In this document: positions 44,436-56,154 of the stretch, one piece after another
How positions within the stretch are numbered: the first letter of the stretch is position 1
Layout: each line of letters starts with the position of its first letter
Assembly (NCBI GenBank): GCA_035048485.1
Contig: CM068588.1
Location: 30,130,769 to 30,194,768, forward strand
DNA length: 64,000 bases
Reading direction: 5' to 3'
DNA from: Pteria penguin
Taxonomy: Eukaryota; Mollusca; Bivalvia; Pterioida; Pteriidae
Made by a program: the position numbers and the translations under genes
Notes under the pieces: generated by a model
What the model was told of the DNA's origin: nothing
The model's database searches: none
What the model saw: the letters and a program-made list of their open reading frames with translations, nothing else

Positions 44436-45752
44436 CTGGTCAATTTCAATTTTTGCTATTTCCAATTTCATTTTAAATTTATGTATGAATTTCACAAAAC
44501 ATCCTAGGTTTTAAACCTTTAAGTGAAGTTGATTATTAGCTTCTTTTATGGATGACAATCTAGATTTAATATCAATCTGATACTGATTCAGATTCTTGTC
44601 TTGCATCATGTGTTTCCTCATATACATATAGAGAGGAATGGATACAGTGTCACAATAATTTTGTTTTTATTTTCAACTCTTGAGCAAGCTATTGTGATGG
44701 TACATTTTCTGTCATCTGTAAACTGTTCATATTTTCAAAATCTCATAAATGGCTGCATGGATTTGAATAAAATCTTTCATATATGATCTTTTGAAAGGGA
44801 CTTAGGCCCTACTGAACAAAGATGCAATTTTGTTTAAGTGGTGTATATTACCGGTACCCTTGAAAAGGAGCTACAAGAAACACAAGGGGGGAGGGGGGGG
44901 GGGGGGGCAAATCTTTAACCATCTTCTAAGAACTGCAAGCCACAATGACTTCTTATTTGGTGCGCAACATCCTTATTACAAATTTTAATGTCGTGAGTTG
45001 AAGATTCTACAGTTGTGGGCTTATTATATTGGAAAGTACAATTTTATGAGTCTTACTGGTAATAAGCGTCAATTATGCATGAATTTATTCACATTACAGT
45101 ATTATATTCACAGATAATAAAGAAAACTGTAATTGTTATTTATTTGTGACAGAGCAATAAATGGTAATGAAAAGAATAAAAGAAAGGTATTTTTTATGAC
45201 GAAGAAAAAGTTATCTTTTATTAGTATTGGTTAACAGTCATGTACTAAAAAGTTAGATTGTGTATTTCATTGTAGACAGAAATTGGTATAGAAGTATTTG
45301 TTTTAATAAATCTTGACTTGCTGACTATTTCATTTTACAGATATATACATAAAAAATGTCTTTTAAAATCTTCTTAAGAACCACTTGCGATATTAATGGC
45401 TTCATATTTGGAAGATAGTGTATTTACGCTGATAATTCAAGAGAAGAAGCCCTTGCTGCGATATTTGATTCTTTAAGGGACCGACTATTTACGTAAGTTA
45501 ATATAGGGAATATCTTTTGAAATTCTTGCTCAAAAACCACAAGCCACAATGACTTCATATATAGCAGTTTTATGACCTGCTGTATCAAAATTGTGCTAAG
45601 GAAGGTCATGTGACAGTATTTTGCTCCCCCATATCCTTTATAGCTTCCAGGAAATCGGTTTTGTAAACTTTCTTTTTAAGAACCCCAAGCTGCAGTGACT
45701 TAACATTTGATAGAAATATAACCATGTTATATCGCTTTTATCTAAGTAAAGC
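44436..45752. repeat. intergenic, diverged dispersed-repeat text
   Basis: A G-run at 44887-44907. Three phrases around 44920, 45370 and 45530-45690 (TTCTAAGAACTGCAAGCCAC, AATGACTTCATATTTGG) resemble the body of mollusc stem-loop-headed repeats. No gene recognised between the two convergent genes. Confidence 0.45.
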
Positions 45753-48318
45753 CAGAGACTGTATATGTTACACTCCGTTACTCCGAAGGTCCGATATTCC
45801 GAAGGCCCGTTACTCCGAAGGTCCTATACTCAGAAGGCCCGGTTCTCCGAAAATTGTTTTTATTTCTCGACAAAAACAAGGATTTGCTCTGTAATTAGAG
45901 CACTCAATGTTCTTAACGGTAAACGCTCTACCAATTCATCAGACGTGCCCCCCTTCCTGCACTTGCCCCAGTCTACAGTCTATTTTATTTTGCAAGACTA
46001 TATATTTTACAGACTTATAATATTTTCCGTTTCTATCCTTATATTTCTGGAAACGTAGGAACCTAGAAATGTTCTAAAATCTTCGGACTTGCATGTATAG
46101 ATAAAGCAATTCAAAATGCAAGTTTAAGAAAACTTTAATGAATTTTATGAAAAAGGACTGATAAATAATGCAAGAATGGGAAAGGGTTTAGACTTTTTAT
46201 CAGCACTGAGTTTAAACATCAATCAGAAGTCTTCGATTATTTCTACCTAGAATTTCAACAAAACACTACCCGATTTCTAATTTATCAGACTGAGAAGAAG
46301 AAAAAAAAAACCCACGTGATTTCTATTATGATACACATGTATGTGACTAAAGAACTTGGTTTAGTTGATTATCTATGATAAGAGAATAGAGGATTGTGCA
46401 AAAATGGCAAGTAAAAACTTTGAAGGCGAGGAAAGCATTAATGTCCTCTCTTCTCTTTTTATACAGGAGCGTGAGTATTAAAGGGGTACATTTTTATATC
46501 TTCATGAATATATAAACACTTCAATTGATCTGATTCTTCGATGGTCAAGGAAGGGGGACCATACCCCATTTTAGGGTTTCGTGCTTATGTTCCCATCCAC
46601 CTCTTATCCAACCCAAGCTTATATCCTTGATATGCGGAAACCTCTCACAATGGTAAGTGGGTTTATTTACTTGGTAGCCTGTTCTTTATAAAATGCATGT
46701 TTTGTTTAATTGATATTTTGTTTTCTAGCAAACTTTTGATTTTGACGAAAGGGGGAGGGGAACGGCCAGGGAGACTTTGCAAAAAATGAAAGAAAATAAA
46801 AAACAAATGCCGGACCGAAGGGGCGGGATCGGCAAAAATATATATATTTTGAATAGCAATATCGGGCCCAATGGGCCGCGAAAAAAATTCCAGCTCTGAA
46901 AATTGCAATAAAAATATTCCGGCTGACAAAGATCTTCCTGTCCCCTCCCCTCATCCCCCACCCATAAAAATCAAATGGTTGCTCCCTCGGCACGAACTCA
47001 ACTATGCACAAATATACCGAATGCAAATGGTTGTAAACTTCAAAAACAAGACTCAATTGGAGCATTTCAGACTTGGTATGAGCAGAGTGACAGGAACAAA
47101 ATGATGTATAATATTACAAATACAGAAATGGAACGTGTTCGATTTCATGAATAAAGGCCTTATAATAAATCAACTTACTAATAGTACTTTTTCCAGGGGG
47201 AATCACCATAAAAAGATATTAACCAAGAATGCAATAATTTTATTGCAAACAGGTTGTTACAACATAGCTCTCCATGACAATTTATTAAAAAGTATTGGAA
47301 ACATCTTGCTATTTTATCGTTAACAATGATTCCTATTCCAAACAAGACTTCAAATAACTGAAATTACATGTACAGTATTGTCTTCATCAATCGAAACTGT
47401 CATTTCTCAACGTAATTTTGTATGTTTTAAAACTGTAACAACGATTTTCTGTTGGTGGGGGGCTTCGGTCACCACAACACTCCCCCCTGTTCTTTTGATT
47501 ATATGAAGCATTCTTCTGATCGGAAGTTACAACGTTCTCCGAGCAGTGGCGTAACTACATGAAATATATTTTGCTTGATTGCAAAAGCATGCATGGCCAA
47601 AGTGCAATAAAGACCTTCACTGGTATTTTTGTCGAAATAATGCGTTTTTATGGTATGGTAATTAAGTCAAATTCCATTGTCCAACATAAGACAGAATGTA
47701 AGGCAGACGCTTTCCCTTCTTTATATGCGCAAGTCAATAAAGACATAAACCTTCAGGAGGAGTATTATGAATGCCTGGACTATTAGCCAATGAAATGTCT
47801 ACATATATTTTTCAAACGAGATGAGGGATTTCAACATTTTTCTTGAACCATTTCCGATGCAAAATACTAAAATTTATTGGGAGGCGTCATTGTTTTCTCT
47901 CTCAGAGTACATGAAAAGGTAAATATGATGTACTTAGATAAATGTTTTATCTATATTGTCCCACGGGGCTTCTGAGGTACGGTCATCTGATACCATGCGC
48001 GGATCCAGAATTTTTTGTCAGAGGGGGTCCAACCAAAAAAGGTAAATTTTTCTCTTAGACGAGGGGGAGTCCAACCCCAAAAATGCCCAAATATGACCTT
48101 TTTTGGTAAAATTTTCGGATTCCAGAGGCGGTCTGGACCCCCCAAACTCTGCGCATGGATACGTATCTGAAAACACCCAGACAAGTTAAATGGGTTTTTT
48201 TTTCGGAGTACTGGGCCTTCGGAGTAATGGGCCTTCAGAGTATCGGACCTTCGGAGAAGCGGGCCTTCGGAATATCGGCCCTTCGGGTAAGTGGACTGTT
48301 CCCGTATACACGTCTCTG
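45753..48318. mobile_element. non-autonomous hAT-like element with tandem subterminal repeats
   Basis: The left end CAGAGACTGTATA and the right end, read inward, CAGAGACGTGTATA, are inverted repeats starting CAGAG as in hAT elements. GTAAAGC flanks both ends (45746-45752 and 48319-48325), with one more C at each side, consistent with an 8-bp duplication that lost a base. Inside each end is a tandem array of a 16-18-bp unit, TCCGAAGGCCCGTTAC (45770-45850 and, inverted, 48200-48300). The 2.3-kb interior has no transposase. It holds a small nested inverted-repeat unit near 47990-48165 and unclassified open frames. Confidence 0.85.
47990..48165. repeat. nested repeat with CCATGCGC ends
   Basis: Begins ACCATGCGCGGATCCAGAA and ends CTCTGCGCATGGAT, so CCATGCGC and GCGCATGG face each other. 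GGGGGTCCAACC / GGGGGAGTCCAACCCC occurs twice inside. A related piece (GGCATGCGCGAATCCAGAAG) is at about 61927. Confidence 0.5.
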
Positions 48319-49105
48319 GTAAAGCCATGTGGTAATATTTGGCCCTGCCTCAGGGGTTAACAGTTTTACATACCGGTAGATTTGTATTGGATAAGAATTC
48401 ATATTAAACACAACATATATATGAGTTGTGTCAAGTTCGGTAAAAAATGTTTTGTCTCATCCCAAAAGGCATTTTAAGAGTCTTTACTTTTGTTAACAGT
48501 GTACTTCAGGAATGGAGAATAAGAGGTATTTATCATACAGATAATTAATTATGAGCAAATTATCTTTCATGCAAGCAATTTAGAAATGATACTATGAAAA
48601 GTTAATTTTTTCAGATTAATTGTTTTTATGAGATCGTTTCTAGCACAGGTGGGCGTTGTGGTCCTAAGGCATCATGTTTACGCTTTTCAAGTGATGAGTA
48701 AATAAGTGAGCGTGCATTGAGATTTGATTTTTTGTTGACATCCCACACTTTCCGACTTATAAAATGAGATGTAATTTGTATGTATGTTTAGACAAATTTT
48801 CGAATAGTTCCAAGAATTTATTCACTTGCTTTTACAAATAATGAAACATATTAAAGCTTAAGCGACAATAAGAGAGTGAAAAAGGGAGTGTCAATGTCCT
48901 TGGCAGTGTAAGGCATAGTCAAATGCATAACTGAAAGAGGGATATCTTGCTAGAAACATTGCTGTCTCGCAAGAAAAACAACTCCTGACTTATGCACGAT
49001 TAGAAATATCATCGCATACATGTATTATAAAATCATTGAATAAATATATCTCTTCTATTTGAAGGTAATAAGACTTGTAATTGGTAATAGTCTGATGCAT
49101 TTTGA

Positions 49106-49224
49106 CTAGCTGTTTGGACTTTTCACACGTTGTATAAGGTTCTCTCTGGTGCTCAATCCGCTAGGCCATTGATCTGGATGGACCTTTGATTCTGGTTTTA
49201 TTAAACCGGCTGCGTTGTCAGGAT
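49106..49224 (-). CDS. gene A exon 4 (C-terminal)
   Basis: Minus strand: acceptor TGTACTTTACAG, 119 bp, stop TAG at 49108-49106. Encodes (H)[38 protein letters not shown]. No PPxY motif, unlike gene B. A minus-strand AATAAA at 48822-48817 could end the transcript. Confidence 0.6.
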
Positions 49225-49345
49225 CTGTAAAGTACACAAATAAAGAGTGGTAAGAAAGGGAAGATTGATTTATATAGACTGGTAATGCGGAATTTGTAGT
49301 GGCCGGTGGCTTACTGAAACTGATATCGGTCAGTTCTCTTTAACT

Positions 49346-49376
<31 letters not shown>

Positions 49377-52300
49377 GTCTTGTAAATACTCACGTATGCC
49401 TTCCTCCACTTTTGGTTGATTTTTCCTCTTTTTCTTCACACGTTGTTGTTTCTGGGCATCTGTGCATAGGAAGATACAGGCAATGATTCCTGCTACTAAA
49501 GCCAGACATAACATGGATGCGATGATAACGGCATACGCTGCTGCGATCGTACTGGAAAAAATAAAATTCTACACAGATACAAGAATATCAATGGTACAAA
49601 ACAATATGAGAAAACAGTTTTAAATTTCTGTATTTTAGAAAGTCCCCCTTTCAAAACTTGTTATCGGGTACATGTTTTTGAAAATGCATTGAAAGTCTTA
49701 ATATGCTATAGAATATGATAATTTACTGTTCACTGAAGGTATGGTGTGCCATAATGTTGTCTTACTTGTCCATCATTCTGTTGTAATCCGATCCTCTTCC
49801 ACGAGTCCCCAGCACCGGGCAACCTGTTCATTTAAAACCCAAACATCTATTACTTACTGAATTTATGTCATTGTTTGTACAAATGTCATTGTTAAAGTCT
49901 GACATGTGTCCGATTTGTCCTGTCTAAAGTGTTACACTGAACGCGACTATAGTTTCTCATGTCTGTGTTCAAATCCTAGTCAGGGCATGTAGAAAGGTCT
50001 TCCCGCATACATACCGATGGGCACTGACCCATACACCCACGTTGTAGGTTAAATAATCGTGGTGTGGCATAAAACAAGAGACAAAGAGAAAATCCAAAGT
50101 AAAAGTGAGTATTAATTTCACAATCCCACACGTCTATCACGGGTCTGATCGTGTAAAGGAGCTTAAAATCCTGTTCTAACCCTGGCTATAGAACTGATCA
50201 TTCTATTGTTGAATTTAGTGTTTTACTATCAGATTTTGAAAAAGCCAAAGGATTTTGGAAATTTAATAATTCTTTATTAAAAGACCAAGAATATATTGAA
50301 GGTGTAAAAAATATAATTCTGTTGTTAAAACAGCAGTATGCAGTCACACCCTATGTACGTAATAAAATAAATGAAATTGATACTACAGATCTTGTACTAT
50401 GTATTGACAATCAATCATTCTTTGAGCAAATCCTTTTACAAATACGAGGATATACCATCGAATTTAGCTCAAGAAAGAAAAAAGAAAAACGTAACCGAGA
50501 AAAGTTATTAGAACAACAAATATCTGAACTCGAAAAATCAACATTAAATATCGATCAAGAACATCTTAAACGTCTAAAATTGGAACATGAGAATATTCGT
50601 AAAGAATATATCAACGGTTTATTTATAAGAACACATGCTAAATGGATCGAAGAAGGTGAAAAGCCAACTAAATATTTTCTCAGCTTAGAGAAAAGAAATT
50701 ACATAAATAAAACTGTCAACAGACTCATAGATGACCAAGGTCATATCATCACTGGTCAAAAAGCTATTCTCTCTGAGATTGAACATTTTTATCAATCTCT
50801 ATATTCTAATAAAGACTCTGATTTAGAAGATATTGATTTAAACACCATCATAGATGGGACGAATATTAACACTCTGAGTGAAGAAATGTCTTTATCTATA
50901 GAGGGTTATATTACTAATGAGGAGGCCAAGCTTGCTTTAAAAAATATGAAAAATGGAAAATCGCCTGGCCCTGATGGGTTTACTACTGAATTTTTCAAGT
51001 TTTTTTGGTCCGATATTGGCAATTTTTGGTTACGATCTGTCAATACAAGTTTCGATAAAGGTGAATTAACTTTGACTCAAAAACAAGGTATAATAACAAT
51101 ACTTCCAAAGGGGGATAAACCAAGAGAATTTCTGAAGAACTGGAGGCCTATCTCATTACTGAATATATCTTATAAAATTTTATCTACCTGTATTGCAAGC
51201 AGATTAAAATCAGTTTTATCTTTTATCATACATGAAAACCAACGAGGTTTCATGAAGGGGAGATACATTGGTGAAAATACCCGTCTTATCTATGATGTCT
51301 TACAATATACTAAAACAGCAAATATACCTGGAATTTTGCTTCTTATCGATTTCGAAAAAGCTTTTGATTCTGTGTCCTGGTCATTTATGTATAAATCTCT
51401 ACAATTTTTCAATTTTGGTTCAGATATTATTAAATGGATCAAGACCCTATATCATGATGCAAAATTATGCGTAATTCAAAATGGATATTTCTCAAAATTT
51501 TTTAATATAGGACGTGGCTGTCGTCAGGGTGATCCCGTGTCATCACATATTTTTAATATCTGTGTAGAAATTATGAGTATAATGATCCGCCAAAATATAA
51601 ATATCAAAGGTATTCATATTGGTGAAGAAATATGCTTACTACAGTATGCAGATGATACTGTTTTATTTCTAGATGGAAGTGAAAAATGTTTAAAATCTGC
51701 ACTTGATTTATTATTTCAGTTTTCAAAATATTCTGGCTTAAAGCCAAATATTACAAAAACAAGAGCCATTTGGATTGGCTCAAAGGTACACTGTGAGGAC
51801 ATTCTGTGTAAAACACACAATTTAGAATGGTCTGATACGCCATTCAATATACTGGGAATAAATTTCACATCTGATTTAAAAAATATTGAAAAATTAAATT
51901 TTGATAAAAAACTAATCCAAATTGAAAAAAATATACATTCCTGGAATAAACGTAAATTATCTCCTCTTGGTAAAATAACTGTTATCAAGTCTTTACTTAT
52001 CCCAAAATTAATACATTTATTCATAACACTTCCCAGTCCATCAGAAATTTGGATTAGTAATTTGGAAAAAATTCTATTCAAATTCATTTGGCATGGCAAA
52101 CCAGACAAAGTATCTAGAAAGTTACTACAACAAGACTTCCATCTGGGTGGGTGCCGTATGACTCATATCAATTCTTTTATAAAATCACTTAAGCTAACAT
52201 GGTTTAGAAGACTTGCATCTGAAACAAGTGATACACTAAAATCAATATTTAATTTCATATGTAAAGGTAATTTCACATTTCTATGTCAGTTTGGATCAGA

Positions 52301-53832
52301 TTATCCAAAATACTTATCTGAAAACATTGAAAATCAATTCTGGAAAGAATTTTTAATAGTCTTACATGAATTCATCTTTCTAAGCTCTATTAAATTAACT
52401 TTAAATGTATCACAAAATCCCCTTTGGTATAATCCTAGTATCCACACTGATGGTAAATCTGTTATGTTTAAACCATTACAGCAAAAGGGGTTCCATATTG
52501 TTTCAGATGTTCTTCAAGAAAATGGAAACTTCATACCATATGATGAGTTAAAACAAAAACATAATATTAATTTACCCTTTACCTGTTATTTTGGACTAAA
52601 AAAATCTATACTAAAGGCATGGCCTCACCTAGATGGAAGTTTTGAACACACAGAATGTCCTCATAAACCAAGTTTCATATACATTATTCTGAAAACAAAG
52701 AACGGGTCAAAACATACATATGACTTGTTTTTAGAAAATATTCAACATAAATCAAAGCATGAAAATAAATGGAAATCTGTACTGGATCTAGACAATACAT
52801 TTGATTTTAAAATATACTACAATCTTTTACACCATTGTACCAGAGATTCCAAATTAAAATGGTTTCAATATAGAATATTTTACAGAATTCTTGGTACAAA
52901 TAAGATCCTTAATGATTGTAAGATCAAATCAAATAGTACATGTAGTTTGTGTGGGTCCAATACAGAAACAATAGAACATTTGTTTTTTCATTGCTACTAT
53001 ACACAGCAACTTTGGATACAACTAAAACAGTGGCTTGAACCACAGTATACATGTAATATAAACTTGAATTTTACTATCAATCATATTCTATTTGGAATTC
53101 CTGGTAAAAACAATAAAGCAATTAATACTGTTTTGTTATTAGTAAAATACTATATATTTACTAAGTCTAGACAAAATGTTCATCTCAGTTTTAATGAATT
53201 AAAACATAATATCTTAACATATTATAAAGCAGAAAAAATGTCATACGTTCTTAATATGAATCTGAAAGAATTCATCAATAAATGGAATGCTATTGAAAAC
53301 ATTATAACTAACATAAATTAAATTACATTATTATTATTGAAATCTTTATAACTTATATCATGTATCTCTACTACATTTCACCATATTAGTATAGGTTTCA
53401 TAGTGCGTTACAGGTATACGTATGTTTAAGCACCTATATGTATGTATATTTGTACATGTATGTATGTGTATGTATATATATATGTGTGTGTGTGTTTATA
53501 TGTAGGTAATGGTATATGTATATGTGTATGTATATGTATATGTAGGTGTATGTGTATGCATACATGGATACAAAAATAAAACCTGTGTATGATGCGTATG
53601 TGCATTGGATTTACATTTAAGATATTTACCCAGTATTTATTATTGGTGCCTATCAAAACTGTACAAATGGATGGACATTATATGCTTAAACCACTTATTT
53701 TTGTAATGATATATATTTATATATATACAGTTATTTAAACATATCATGTTCTGTGAGTTGTGAGTGTAAGTTGTGAGTGCTGTGAATGTATTTTGTCTTA
53801 TATATGTTGTGCTGTTATGTATGTTTATATTG

Positions 53833-53887
<55 letters not shown>

Positions 53888-54336
53888 TGTTCTAGAATAA
53901 GTATCTGTTTCTCTATTCACTGTGCTGTTCACAGTTCAGTGTGAGAGCCGCTGATGTATTTTAATCGTATCTGAGCATATCCCGACTTCGTCTATGCAAG
54001 GAAACCTGGATTCTGGAACTGTTTTGGGCTTCAATGGTGTCCAAGATCCAGGTCGAGCGCCATAAAGTGAGAAAATACTTAAGTCATAATTTCATATTTT
54101 TCTGTGTATCAATGAATTAATAACTGGCATTTGGATTTTATTGAGTATAATTCTATCGATAAATAGAATTAAACCATTTTGCATGACATTTTATTTGAAC
54201 GTTTGATTATGGAATAAATTAAAATGAAATAAAGTATTTTCTCAGTTTACGGCGCCGGACGCCGGACCCCGTTTACAAATTGTGCCCACATTATTATGTG
54301 CCCGATTTCATACTGAAGATGAGGCTCTTTTATATA

Positions 54337-54433
<97 letters not shown>

Positions 54434-55365
54434 AAATACAATCCATTTTCTAATCTTATAGACATTGGATCAGGATTAAACAGAATTTTATTTATTAAAT
54501 ACCCCGACACTAAAATTATTTTTCACCGATATAGTTGCAGCAGCCGCCTCGAGGTTTCAACTTAAGACTCGATCAACAGACCCACTGTGAGGTTTATTTC
54601 CTTTATTTATTTATTCTTATTCTTATTTATTTTTTTGAGGGGGAGGGGAGGTTGTTTGTTGGTTTGGTTTTTCCCCACACCAATAAATAGCACGACATGT
54701 GGGATCCCTGCGTTTACTATCCCATCCATAAGACAGACAGGAAGACCGGTTAGAAAATTTCTTTCTGATACATGTGATAAAACACCGATTTTTCGTTTAA
54801 AAATTCAGTACCATACTACAATACCAAACTGAAATTAGACCGAATTTATAATGTAAAACGCCATCATATGTTCTAGAAAGATGTCGATAGGGAAAGTGGT
54901 GCGACCATACTGAATCCCAGATTGGACAACCGCCTTTCTATCCAGGATGTTGAGAAGGAGTTTTCTAATATGTTTTATCATCTGCCTCCTTAAGATCACT
55001 CACTATATCGGTGGATTCGTTGTCTAAGTACACACCAGTGATGTGCCATCACATATAAGTAAACTTCTGTGGTGTAGAGTAACAGACAAAATACATGTAC
55101 CAAGAATTAAGATAAATCGTTTCTAGTCAATGTAGATCTAGAAGAACTATATATACGAGATATTTTGATGCAAATTGAAATCTATGAACTGTTAATTTAA
55201 AGATTGCTTACCCACACGGAAATAACAATATAGAAGATACGTAAGTGTACATTATTATCTGTTACATCAAATTGTCTGACACTGTACAGAAGCTGACAAT
55301 GCGTACTTACAGAGAAGGATACAGGAAAACACTGTCAAAGTATTCAGGATGCATACAGTCGCCAT
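49106..55365 (-). CDS. gene A: small single-pass type I membrane protein (4 exons)
   Basis: Minus-strand exons 55365-55311, 49823-49766, 49551-49394 and 49224-49106 join to 390 nt, a complete model of 129 residues. Residues 1-18, [18 protein letters not shown], look like a signal peptide. A short ectodomain follows ([20 protein letters not shown]), then a membrane segment at about 40-67 ([25 protein letters not shown]), a basic stretch (KKKRKNQ, about 77-83) and a 45-residue tail ending KSPNS. All introns are GT-AG and phases match: 1, 2 and 1. Gene B shares the phase at every junction visible in both. I do not recognise a named family; it is broadly like CYYR1/shisa-type adaptors. A Cys-rich exon of phase 1-1 hidden in intron 1 cannot be excluded. 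A LINE sits in intron 1 in the opposite direction. Confidence 0.65.
49348..49380. repeat. (CTAT)n microsatellite
   Basis: Eight CTAT/CTGT tetranucleotides, 14 bp past the donor of the gene A membrane exon (minus strand) and therefore inside its intron 3. Confidence 0.95.
49394..49551 (-). CDS. gene A exon 3 (membrane segment)
   Basis: Minus strand: acceptor TATTTTTTCCAG, donor ATAC|gtgagt, 158 bp (1+156+1). Contains the hydrophobic stretch and the lysine/arginine cluster. It is the counterpart of 61757-61579 in gene B, with the same start and end phases. Confidence 0.7.
49766..49823 (-). CDS. gene A exon 2
   Basis: Minus strand: acceptor AAATGAACAG, donor GACAA|gtaag, 58 bp. Its first two bases complete a cysteine codon with exon 1. 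It then encodes [18 protein letters not shown], the short predicted ectodomain. Same phases as the 61-bp exon 63886-63826 of gene B. Confidence 0.55.
49930..50090 (+). mobile_element. SINE-like fragment
   Basis: ACGCGACTATAGTTTCTCATG, GTGTTCAAATCCTAGTCAGGGC (B box), GAAAGGTCTTCCCGC and the tail AATAATCGTGGTGTGGCATAAAAC. It resembles a decayed tRNA-headed SINE with no target duplication identified. Confidence 0.45.
50179..53880 (+). mobile_element. 5'-truncated L1/Tx1-type LINE with target duplication
   Basis: AAAATCCTGTTCTA occurs at 50165-50178 and again at 53881-53894, right after a run of about 50 A (from 53833), so both borders of the insert are defined. The insert begins in the last part of an endonuclease domain, carries the reverse transcriptase and C-terminal region intact, then a 3' UTR of about 510 bp with TA/TG-rich simple repeats. 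It lies in intron 1 of gene A on the opposite strand. Long poly-A, intact frame and clean duplication all indicate a young insertion. Confidence 0.95.
50181..53321 (+). pseudogene. LINE ORF2 protein, N-terminally truncated (reverse transcriptase)
   Basis: The frame is open from 50181 to the stop at 53321 (1046 residues). It starts with [12 protein letters not shown], the end of an APE-type endonuclease. It then carries the linker with [19 protein letters not shown], and the reverse transcriptase with [71 protein letters not shown] and the catalytic YADDT. The C-terminal region has a Cys-Cys-His-Cys knuckle, [27 protein letters not shown] and GRGCRQGDP mark the L1/Tx1 clade. No stop or frameshift interrupts it, but without the endonuclease and its 5' end it cannot be an autonomous element. 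No single ATG is needed; the frame is continuous from the truncation. Confidence 0.95.
53833..53884 (+). repeat. poly-A tail of the LINE
   Basis: Uninterrupted run of about 52 A after TTTATATTG. The last four may belong to the target duplication. Confidence 0.97.
53895..54335. other. gene A intron 1, unrecognised part
   Basis: Flank of the LINE. A CGGCGCCGGACGCCGG stretch at about 54250 is a short palindromic GC patch. No exon could be defended here. Confidence 0.4.
54336..54431. repeat. (AT)n microsatellite
   Basis: Almost 100 bp of pure AT dinucleotide repeat in intron 1 of gene A. Open frames through it are artefacts. Confidence 0.97.
54432..55310. other. gene A intron 1, nothing recognised
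   Basis: Contains the T-rich and GGGGGAGGGG stretch at 54595-54660. A possible small minus-strand exon about 55210-55256 has acceptor and donor signals but the wrong phase, so it is not included in the model. Confidence 0.4.
55311..55365 (-). CDS. gene A exon 1 (signal peptide)
   Basis: Minus strand: ATG at 55365-55363 in the context AAAAATGGCG, a good start context, and donor TCTCT|gtaagt. Eighteen codons of a typical signal peptide, then one base that forms a Cys codon with exon 2. An AATAAAAG, possibly TATA-like, lies about 85 bp upstream (plus 55447-55454). Joining this exon to exon 2 is inferred from phase and position. Confidence 0.55.
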
Positions 55366-55439
55366 TTTTGTACAAAGTGCTTCGTGTTATGTCCCCTAAT
55401 TTGACGCTACCCTCTTCTGCTTTGTTTCAATGAATGTAC

Positions 55440-56154
55440 ATAATAGCTTTTATTGCCACACTACTTCAGTCGGATCAACGAGTTTGAATTTGATTTAAAA
55501 ATCTATATATTTGACGGATGATTGTTAAAAATTTATCAGGCGACCATCTTTGACGCACTTCGTGATGTAGTATAATTAAATGTACAATGACAATACCTTG
55601 CAGTATACATGTAGTTAATGACTGAGTCAGGTGGTCTTGTGTTTTAGAATATCTTACGTAGTCAGTGGATGACGTGCTACAACATTCTTAATTTACAGAG
55701 GAAGATGCCTCTTAATCAAATAAGTCTAAGTCGACAACAGAAGTATCGAATGGTATAGAGAGCCAATATTGTGATGACCTTCTCTGGAAAACTAGGACAA
55801 ATCTTGGTGTGCTCAGTGCGTTGCTTGGAACCAGCTAGATGGAATTTTTCTTCTACTTTTATGCCTCGTACAAACAATAAGGGTAGACTAGGAACTTGTG
55901 TCAAGAATAGATCTGCCATTTGTACACTCCTTATTTGTCGATAGTTTCTCTTGGCAGCTGAAATTTTAAATGGCGCAAAGTAACAAACTACATGTATCAA
56001 CTTCGAATTTTCCGGTTCAAGCAACTAAACCGTATTGGTAGATCGAAAAGAGAGGTCCGAAGGGTGAATATCTTTCGTGCAACGCAAAACCTTGACGTGT
56101 TTGAATACGGATTTTTGCGGTTTGAGCCCCATCTAAGTTTGTGCTTTTATGGTA
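55440..56154. promoter_or_regulatory. 5' flank of gene A, putative promoter interval
   Basis: Sequence between the inferred gene A start and the 84-bp array. No core promoter motif is convincing. The minus-strand open frame 55716-56024 has no recognised product and could be chance. Confidence 0.3.

Noticed and set aside
45890..45960. Possible tRNA fragment on the minus strand (TTGGTAGAGCG)
   Set aside because: It has an A-box-like word only, with no B box and no cloverleaf, inside the hAT-like element.
46663..47104. Several overlapping frames inside the hAT-like element (46.7-47.1 kb)
   Set aside because: Frames on both strands overlap, with low-complexity runs and no transposase motif, so no single product can be defended.
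49135..49190. tRNA/SINE-like text (minus strand GGCCTAGCGGATTGAGCACC) near 49150
   Set aside because: It looked like a SINE head, but the frame, acceptor and stop show that it lies within the last coding exon of gene A, and no B box follows.
55210..55256. Additional minus-strand exon of gene A with AG and GT borders
   Set aside because: 47 bp ending in phase 0, which does not fit the phase needed by exon 2 at 49823.
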